Assembly: GCA_902500775.1 (NCBI GenBank)
Contig: CABVRZ010000034.1
Span: forward strand, 1 to 51,187
Length of the DNA stretch: 51,187 nucleotides
From: an uncultured Nitrospira sp.
GTDB taxonomy: Bacteria > Nitrospirota > Nitrospiria > Nitrospirales > Nitrospiraceae
Direction of reading: 5' to 3'
Numbering within the stretch: position 1 is the first letter of the stretch; each line of letters starts with the position of its first letter. Below the pieces are notes generated by a model that was not told where the DNA came from, made no database searches, and saw only the letters and a program-made list of their open reading frames with translations. Of the stretch, positions 46,505 to 51,187 are shown piece after piece. Position numbers and translations under genes: made by a program.

Positions 46505-46537
46505 GCCCGCTCTTCGTATGAAGAGCGGGCTTTTTTT
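46505..46537 (+). terminator. rho-independent terminator
   Basis: An 11-bp stem GCCCGCTCTTC / GAAGAGCGGGC with loop GTAT, followed by seven T residues. It ends the transcript of the small lipoprotein gene. Confidence 0.93.
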
Positions 46538-46585
46538 GTTCTCGCTTTGCTCGAATTCAATCCAATCGTGCTATTGTTTTGGGCC

Positions 46586-47746
46586 ATGCAACCCATGCAT
46601 CGATCAATCCGCTACTGGTTGTTGGCCAGCCTGCTCGTGCCAATGGGGCTCACCCTTGGATGTGCAGGATCAGACCTGCCTGTGCGGCCTCCGCTCCCTC
46701 CCTCCGAGAGCGATCTTGTGCTCTTAGCCTCGACAGCGCTCTGTGAGCGCAAAGCGGACTTCTTGCTCAAACATCCCTCCGCAGCGCAACTCTCGAAAGA
46801 CTGGGGAAGCGGTCAGGAACTCACCATTGACGGGGGGCGCAGTGCCTCGCACGGAGACGAAGCCTATTTTTTCGATGAAGATGGTGTGTTGGTTGGGGCG
46901 CTCTTTACGTTTCCTCGAGGCCTCGACTTGGCCCCCTATTCGGTGTTGCGCGAAACCCTCTCACGGCTGAAACCCTCTCTTGAATTCTATTTGAACGTGG
47001 CCCAGCTAGAAACGAAAACGAACATGGAGAGCAGCTCGCTTCTGGAAACGGGCGATGAGAAAAGTACCACGCAATACCTCGTGACCGGGTTGCGCGACCG
47101 GCCGATCCTGCTCCAGGCCTCCTTTACCATCGATCCCTATGTGCGCCTTTTTTCTCCCTACCGACGCGAATTTCTTGATCGCTTGCGTCAACCGATCGGA
47201 GGTACCGGAGGCCAGAATATGGAGAGCCAGGGGACTGAGGATAAGGAGCCCTTCCCCTCGTTACAGCAATTCGCCCGTGGCCAGACTGCGCAGCTCGCCT
47301 ATTGCGGGGAGAAGAACTATGACATTGCCCTGGATGCCTACCAGCGAGCCATTGGGAGTGGGTTTACGAACAAAGTCTGGCTGGCCGAAGCCCAACATAA
47401 ACTCGGTGTAGTCTTGCTGATCAAGGGTCAGGTGGAACGGGCGAAAGCCGAGTTGCTTCAGTCACTGGCACTCAGGCCAAATGTTCCTGAGGTGCTAAAT
47501 AACCTGGGCACGGTTCAGATCAAACTTGGCGACAAGGCCGCCGGCTTGAGTTCATTCGAGCGAGCGATCGTTCTTCGTCCCAACTATGCCTTGGCCCGCT
47601 ACAACCTGGCCGAGGCGTCTGAGGCGACAAATCCCAAACGGGCGCTCTCGGAATACGAAACCTATGTTGCGATCGTCGAAGGTATTCCAGAGGAAGCGGA
47701 TCGGATCGTTCATGCCAAAGAACGCATCAAGGCCTTGAAGCAGTAA
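46586..47746 (+). CDS. TPR-containing lipoprotein
   Basis: From ATG 46586 the product has 386 residues (46595 is also possible). The leader SIRYWLLASLLVPMGLTLGC has a lipobox ending LGC, so the mature protein should be membrane-anchored. About 190 residues of unrecognised sequence follow. Then TPR units lie in the C-terminal half, for example KLGVVLLIKGQVERAKAELLQ and NNLGTVQIKLGDKAAGLSSFE. It lies right after the strong terminator, so it has its own promoter, probably within the preceding 50 bp. Confidence 0.85.
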   Translation: MQPMHRSIRYWLLASLLVPMGLTLGCAGSDLPVRPPLPPSESDLVLLASTALCERKADFLLKHPSAAQLSKDWGSGQELTIDGGRSASHGDEAYFFDEDGVLVGALFTFPRGLDLAPYSVLRETLSRLKPSLEFYLNVAQLETKTNMESSSLLETGDEKSTTQYLVTGLRDRPILLQASFTIDPYVRLFSPYRREFLDRLRQPIGGTGGQNMESQGTEDKEPFPSLQQFARGQTAQLAYCGEKNYDIALDAYQRAIGSGFTNKVWLAEAQHKLGVVLLIKGQVERAKAELLQSLALRPNVPEVLNNLGTVQIKLGDKAAGLSSFERAIVLRPNYALARYNLAEASEATNPKRALSEYETYVAIVEGIPEEADRIVHAKERIKALKQ

Positions 47747-47823
47747 GGGCTGTTTCCGCTGGTGAGCGTTTCATAAGCTGCGGAACGGGTTGTCGGCCCC
47801 GAGGAGGAGAGAAACCACCGGCC

Positions 47824-48237
47824 TTAGTTTCGAGCTTGTTCTTCCTGTTCTTGCAGGGTCTTGCACTCGATGCATAAAGTGGTGACCGGGCGAGCTTTGA
47901 GCCGCTTGTACGGAATCTCCTCACCGCACCGCTCACAAATCCCATAGGTCTCGGTGTTCATCCGCTCGAGCGCCTCGTCAATCTTCTTCAACAACTTCCG
48001 TTCCCGGTCGCGAATGCGCATCGAGAAGCCCTGATCCACTTCGGCGGAGGCCTGATCGCTGACATCAGGAAAGGCTTCGGGGTTCTCGCGGTGTGTGAGG
48101 ACCTCACCTGTCTCACTGAGTATAGCGGCTCGTTGGCGCTCAAGGTCCTGGCGGATGTCGGGATACTTGGCGCTGGCGGAACTGGGTGCGTGAGGTGTGG
48201 CCGAAGCAGGTTGCTTCTTGGAGGGAGGTGTTTTCAT
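47824..48237 (-). CDS. DksA/TraR-type zinc finger protein
   Basis: The 137-residue protein has a proline/alanine-rich N terminus of about 25 residues. A coiled-coil part follows (QDLERQRAAILSETGEVL and a later SMRIRDRERKLLKKIDEALERM). It ends with the C4 zinc finger GICERCGEEIPYKRLKARPVTTLCIEC, with cysteine pairs CERC and CIEC. DksA family proteins bind RNA polymerase in the secondary channel and, with ppGpp, alter rRNA and amino acid gene transcription. Whether this member responds to ppGpp cannot be told. A promoter region of about 100 bp, rich in A and T, lies upstream. Confidence 0.92.
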   Translation of the reverse strand: MKTPPSKKQPASATPHAPSSASAKYPDIRQDLERQRAAILSETGEVLTHRENPEAFPDVSDQASAEVDQGFSMRIRDRERKLLKKIDEALERMNTETYGICERCGEEIPYKRLKARPVTTLCIECKTLQEQEEQARN

Positions 48238-48339
48238 GACTAGGGCTCGCTGTAAGATAATTGAATGTATTGATGTATACGGAAACTATATCAACCTCAA
48301 TGAGAGGGGGTCAACGAGGGTTGGAAAGGTGTCTAGTGG

Positions 48340-48942
48340 CTATAAATCTCGCCGTCCCTCGATCGATTTCAGCAGGGTCACCTCATCAGCGTACTCAATA
48401 TCCATGCCTACCGGAATCCCGTAGGCGATACGAGACACGCGGACGCCGAACGGCTTGAGCATTCGGGTGAGATAGATGGCTGTGGCCTCTCCTTCGATGG
48501 TGGGATTCGTTGCCAGGATGACTTCTTCGATCCCACCAAGTTTGACCCGCTCACTGAGTTCCTCGGCTCGGATGTCTCCGGGGCCTACACCATCCAGGGG
48601 AGAGAGCGCCCCTAATAGGACATGATAGAGCCCACGATAGGCCCCAGCCCGTTCAACGGCATAGAGGGTACTGGGTTCCTCAACCACGAAAATTTTGCTG
48701 CGATCGCGTTTCGGGTCACGGCAAAACTCGCACAGCTCCCCTTCTGCGATATTTCGGCATTGACTACAAAACGCCAACCCATCTTTGACCGCTCGTATGG
48801 CATCGGCAAGCCGTAAGGCGTCCTCCCGCTCCAGCTTCATGAGGTGAAAGGCCAGCCGTTGTGCGCTCTTATGACCAATCCCAGGGAGCCGGACCAGTTC
48901 TTTGATAAGTCTCGCCAGTAGGCCCTGCTGATCGACGGCCAT
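48340..48942 (-). CDS. recR: recombination protein RecR
   Basis: RecR acts with RecF/RecO to load RecA at gaps. The 200-residue protein has an N-terminal helix-hairpin-helix (LVRLPGIGHKSAQRLAFHL), a Cys4 zinc finger (CSQCRNIAEGELCEFC) and a TOPRIM domain with IFVVEEPSTLYAVE. It lies just after the ybaB gene, 2 bp away, as in the conserved dnaX-ybaB-recR group. Confidence 0.97.
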   Translation of the reverse strand: MAVDQQGLLARLIKELVRLPGIGHKSAQRLAFHLMKLEREDALRLADAIRAVKDGLAFCSQCRNIAEGELCEFCRDPKRDRSKIFVVEEPSTLYAVERAGAYRGLYHVLLGALSPLDGVGPGDIRAEELSERVKLGGIEEVILATNPTIEGEATAIYLTRMLKPFGVRVSRIAYGIPVGMDIEYADEVTLLKSIEGRRDL

Positions 48943-48944
48943 CG

Positions 48945-49268
48945 TTAGAACAGACCCGGGATCTTCATCCCGCCCGTCAAGGCTTTCATCTCACTTTCCA
49001 TCAATTCCTTGGCTTTACGGAGCGCCTCGTTTGTCGCGGCCACGACCAGATCCTGGAGCATGTCGACATCGCCGCTCTTGACGATCTCTGGATCAATGGC
49101 CACGCTGACGACCTGCATGGCCCCATTCGCTGTGACGGTGACAATCCCGCCGCCCGCTGTTCCACTGGCGGTTTTGGACGCCGCCTGCTCTTGGATTTTG
49201 GCCATCTGCTCTTGCATAACCTGAGCCTGTTTGAGGATGTTGTTCATATTGCCGAAGGGATTCTTCAT
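48945..49268 (-). CDS. nucleoid-associated protein, YbaB/EbfC family
   Basis: The 107-residue protein starts NPFGNMNNILKQAQVMQEQM, the helical start of the YbaB/EbfC family. It has the central TVTANGAMQVVSVAIDPEIV and the C-terminal DLVVAATNEALRKAKEL. These small proteins bind DNA as dimers. The start overlaps the end of dnaX by four bases, so it is translationally coupled, and recR begins 2 bp after its stop. Confidence 0.95.
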   Translation of the reverse strand: MKNPFGNMNNILKQAQVMQEQMAKIQEQAASKTASGTAGGGIVTVTANGAMQVVSVAIDPEIVKSGDVDMLQDLVVAATNEALRKAKELMESEMKALTGGMKIPGLF

Positions 49269-51034
49269 TCGCTTGCCTCCTGTTGGGCGATGGTGCGGAC
49301 TTCTGCTAATTCCACGCCGAATATCTCGAGTGCCTGCTTCACTGTCGGATTCGTCTTCGCCTGCTCAAACAGCGCCGCCCGATGCTCTTGTTCCTTGGCC
49401 GCCCGTGCTTGAGCCATCGTCGGTCCTTGAGGGTGCGTCTCCGTCAATTCAATAATTCGGACACGGACTGGCTGTCCCAGTTGTCGCTCGCATAACTGTG
49501 AGATCACCCTGGCATTCTCTTCCTTCTCGAGGCGGGCCCTGGCCACTGTGGCTTGCTTGGCAAATCCGATCGTGACAACGCCAGCTTCTACTCCAATGAA
49601 GCGACCGGCCTCGAGGAATGGGGCAATGTTTGGAAACGATGCTGCAATCTCTTCTTGGACCAATTCCCACCGCAGTGTTGATGGTTGAGGAGAAAGCGGA
49701 GCGGGCTCGGTGGCTGAGGAGACAGCCGCTGAATCAGCGATAGGTTTCGGGGAAGGATCAGGCGAAGGTATCGGTCGCTCAACCTTATCTGCCTTGAAAG
49801 GGGGAGGAGGCTGGTTGGCTGGCTTCCGGATCGGTGAAGCGGACGGCGTGGTTTTGTGTCCTTCTGAGTCGCCCAACGGTTTGGGGTTTGAGGACGGGGA
49901 TGTCTGCTGGGGCGAGAGGAAGTCACTCGGGCGTGGGCGCAACAACCGTGTCGCCCGTACGGCCGCGGTCTCCATCACAAAACGGGGGTGGGTGCTGAAT
50001 CGCAACGAATCTTCTGCTTGAATGAAGAGGGCCAGTAGTTCCTGGAGTTGTTCTGGTGTCACCGTCTTGGCATCCGACGAAAGCTGATTGAGATCTTCTT
50101 CCGATGTCTCGATCAAACTTCTGAGCTCGGTCACGCCGGGAACAACTGCTGCCACGAGCAGATTGCGGAGATGTTCCACGACGTCTGCGCAGAATGCTCG
50201 CAAGTCATGTCCCCTATCGAGCAGGCTGGCCAAGCTGTTGAGAGCTGCAGGGCTGTTTTGGGTCAAAATGGCCCGAATGAGGTCCTGTACCAGTTCTTGA
50301 GGGACGGCTCCCAAGAGTAGTTCGAGATCCGCATGGCTGATGGCCTTGCCGCTGTAGGCAATCGCTTGATCCAACAGGCTCAAGGCATCGCGCATACTGC
50401 CTTCACTGGCACGAGCCAGGGCCAGGAAGCTTCGTTCCTCCAGTGTCAGCTGATCTTGGGCTGCCACGTGTTGAAGTCGTTGGACGATTTCGGACCTGGC
50501 AATCCGGCGGAAATTGTAATGTTGGCACCGCGAGAGGATCGTTACGGGAATTTTGTGGATTTCCGTTGTCGCAAAAATGAAGACGGCGTGAGCTGGTGGC
50601 TCTTCGAGCGTCTTCAACAGGGCATTGAAGGCGGAATTGGAGAGCATATGGACTTCATCGATAATATAGACCCGGAACTGACCACGAAAGGGCGCGAACT
50701 TCACGTTCTCGCGGATCTCCCGTACATCGTCCACGCTGGTGTTGGACGCGCCGTCGATTTCGATGACATCCACCGAACTTCCTAGCGCGATTTCACGGCA
50801 ATTCTCGCAGGTGTCACAGGGGTGACTCGTGGGTCCTTGTGCACAGTTGAGAGCTTTGGCAAAGATTCGGGCTACGGTCGTTTTTCCGACGCCCCGTGTA
50901 CCGGAAAACAGGTACGCATGAGCCACCCGTTTCGTTGCAACGGCATTCATGAGTGTCTGCACAACGTGAGGCTGTCCGATCACGTCATCAAATGTGCCGG
51001 GTCGATATTTTCGCGCGGAGACCTGGTAATCCAC
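49265..51034 (-). CDS. dnaX: DNA polymerase III subunits gamma and tau
   Basis: The 589-residue clamp-loader ATPase begins MDYQVSARKYRPGTFDDVIGQ. It has the Walker A GTRGVGKTT, a zinc-binding block (HPCDTCENCREIA), the Walker B VYIIDEVHML and the DALSLLDQ segment. The C-terminal third has a proline-rich linker and a domain like tau domain V. I saw no A-rich slippery site for making a separate gamma, but I did not examine every position. ybaB follows with a 4-bp overlap, and the SRP RNA lies upstream. Confidence 0.97.
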   Translation of the reverse strand: MDYQVSARKYRPGTFDDVIGQPHVVQTLMNAVATKRVAHAYLFSGTRGVGKTTVARIFAKALNCAQGPTSHPCDTCENCREIALGSSVDVIEIDGASNTSVDDVREIRENVKFAPFRGQFRVYIIDEVHMLSNSAFNALLKTLEEPPAHAVFIFATTEIHKIPVTILSRCQHYNFRRIARSEIVQRLQHVAAQDQLTLEERSFLALARASEGSMRDALSLLDQAIAYSGKAISHADLELLLGAVPQELVQDLIRAILTQNSPAALNSLASLLDRGHDLRAFCADVVEHLRNLLVAAVVPGVTELRSLIETSEEDLNQLSSDAKTVTPEQLQELLALFIQAEDSLRFSTHPRFVMETAAVRATRLLRPRPSDFLSPQQTSPSSNPKPLGDSEGHKTTPSASPIRKPANQPPPPFKADKVERPIPSPDPSPKPIADSAAVSSATEPAPLSPQPSTLRWELVQEEIAASFPNIAPFLEAGRFIGVEAGVVTIGFAKQATVARARLEKEENARVISQLCERQLGQPVRVRIIELTETHPQGPTMAQARAAKEQEHRAALFEQAKTNPTVKQALEIFGVELAEVRTIAQQEASE

Positions 51035-51127
51035 CTGATACTTATGCTCCCCTTACGAGTGTTCAGGCTAAACTGTAAAACCTACGAATACCGAGAAACC
51101 ATTATGTGGGATGCGCTCTGCCACATA

Positions 51128-51187
51128 CGGAGAAGTGGGGCCAGGTGATCCTGCGGCACACAGAACTGGCTGCTTACCGTTGCTTCC
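51128..51187 (-). ncRNA. ffs: 3' part of bacterial SRP RNA (4.5S-type), cut by the window edge
   Basis: Read on the minus strand, the sequence GGAAGCAACGGTAAGCAGCC is followed by GTGTGCCGCAGGATCACCTGG. This resembles the domain IV and 3' arm of SRP RNA: the GGAAGCAG apical loop region and the GTGCCGCAGGGTTGCCTGG of Bacillus scRNA. The 5' half would lie beyond the right edge. Its position directly upstream of dnaX, as in Bacillus, supports the call. The 3' end is approximate. Confidence 0.72.

Noticed and set aside
49265-51034. Programmed frameshift in dnaX producing a separate gamma subunit
   Set aside because: No A-rich slippery run followed by a stable hairpin was noticed in the middle of the gene. 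A full scan was not done.

Overview
The window looks like a chromosomal segment around the replication origin of a Nitrospira-like bacterium (phylum Nitrospirota). This is inferred from the moderately GC-rich sequence, the character of the housekeeping proteins, the order dnaA-dnaN-gyrB-gyrA without recF, and a dense set of intergenic palindromic repeats. No database search was possible, so the taxonomic label is an inference. The window holds about 45 protein genes, two tRNAs and, at the right edge, what appears to be part of the SRP RNA.

Layout. 1-748 has no clear gene apart from a possible 26-codon membrane peptide, and it contains four hairpins in a row. smpB (minus) and a dciA-like gene (plus) diverge at 1.25 kb. 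From 10.1 kb down to 1.7 kb the minus strand carries dnaA, dnaN, gyrB, gyrA and a small membrane protein. The AT-rich gap at 10.1-10.4 kb, with a perfect DnaA box, is the likely oriC. On its far side, also on the minus strand, are three small DsrE/DsrF/DsrH-like genes and hisS. From 12.8 to 19.4 kb, mostly on the plus strand, come a double-domain ThyX-like protein, a TPR protein, a helicase-like protein without a Walker A motif, tRNA-Leu(CAG), a DUF1653 protein, a Sel1-repeat protein and an orphan VapB-type antitoxin. From 19.6 to 32.8 kb come a Tat-exported PLP enzyme, gcvP, an envelope-stress-like trio (response regulator, sensor kinase, HtrA protease), purU, rimO, a gamma-carbonic-anhydrase-like protein and a methyltransferase-like protein.

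33.0-36.8 kb is accessory. It has a RelE/ParE-type toxin-antitoxin pair, palindromic repeats, a two-gene operon (HEPN-like protein plus AAA/STAND-type ATPase with a C-terminal helix-hairpin-helix) that looks like a defence system, and a decayed fragment of an M28 peptidase next to an intact homologue. 36.8-42.8 kb returns to core genes on the minus strand: M28 peptidase, argB, and a trmFO-xerC-hslV-hslU operon. At 43.0-45.7 kb lies a large DUF4062-STAND-FGE/C-type-lectin fusion. The codon pattern near its C terminus is what a diversity-generating retroelement (DGR) would leave, although no reverse transcriptase lies in the window. The right end has tRNA-Val(CAC), two lipoproteins, a DksA/TraR-type zinc finger protein, and the recombination/replication operon dnaX-ybaB-recR preceded by the SRP RNA gene.

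Four copies of a roughly 105-127 bp palindromic element lie between genes, and its outer end supplies the stop codon of gcvP. The most promising leads are the DGR-type variable tail, the HEPN-like/AAA operon, the split ThyX signature, the Walker A-less helicase-like protein and the repeat family that makes stop codons.
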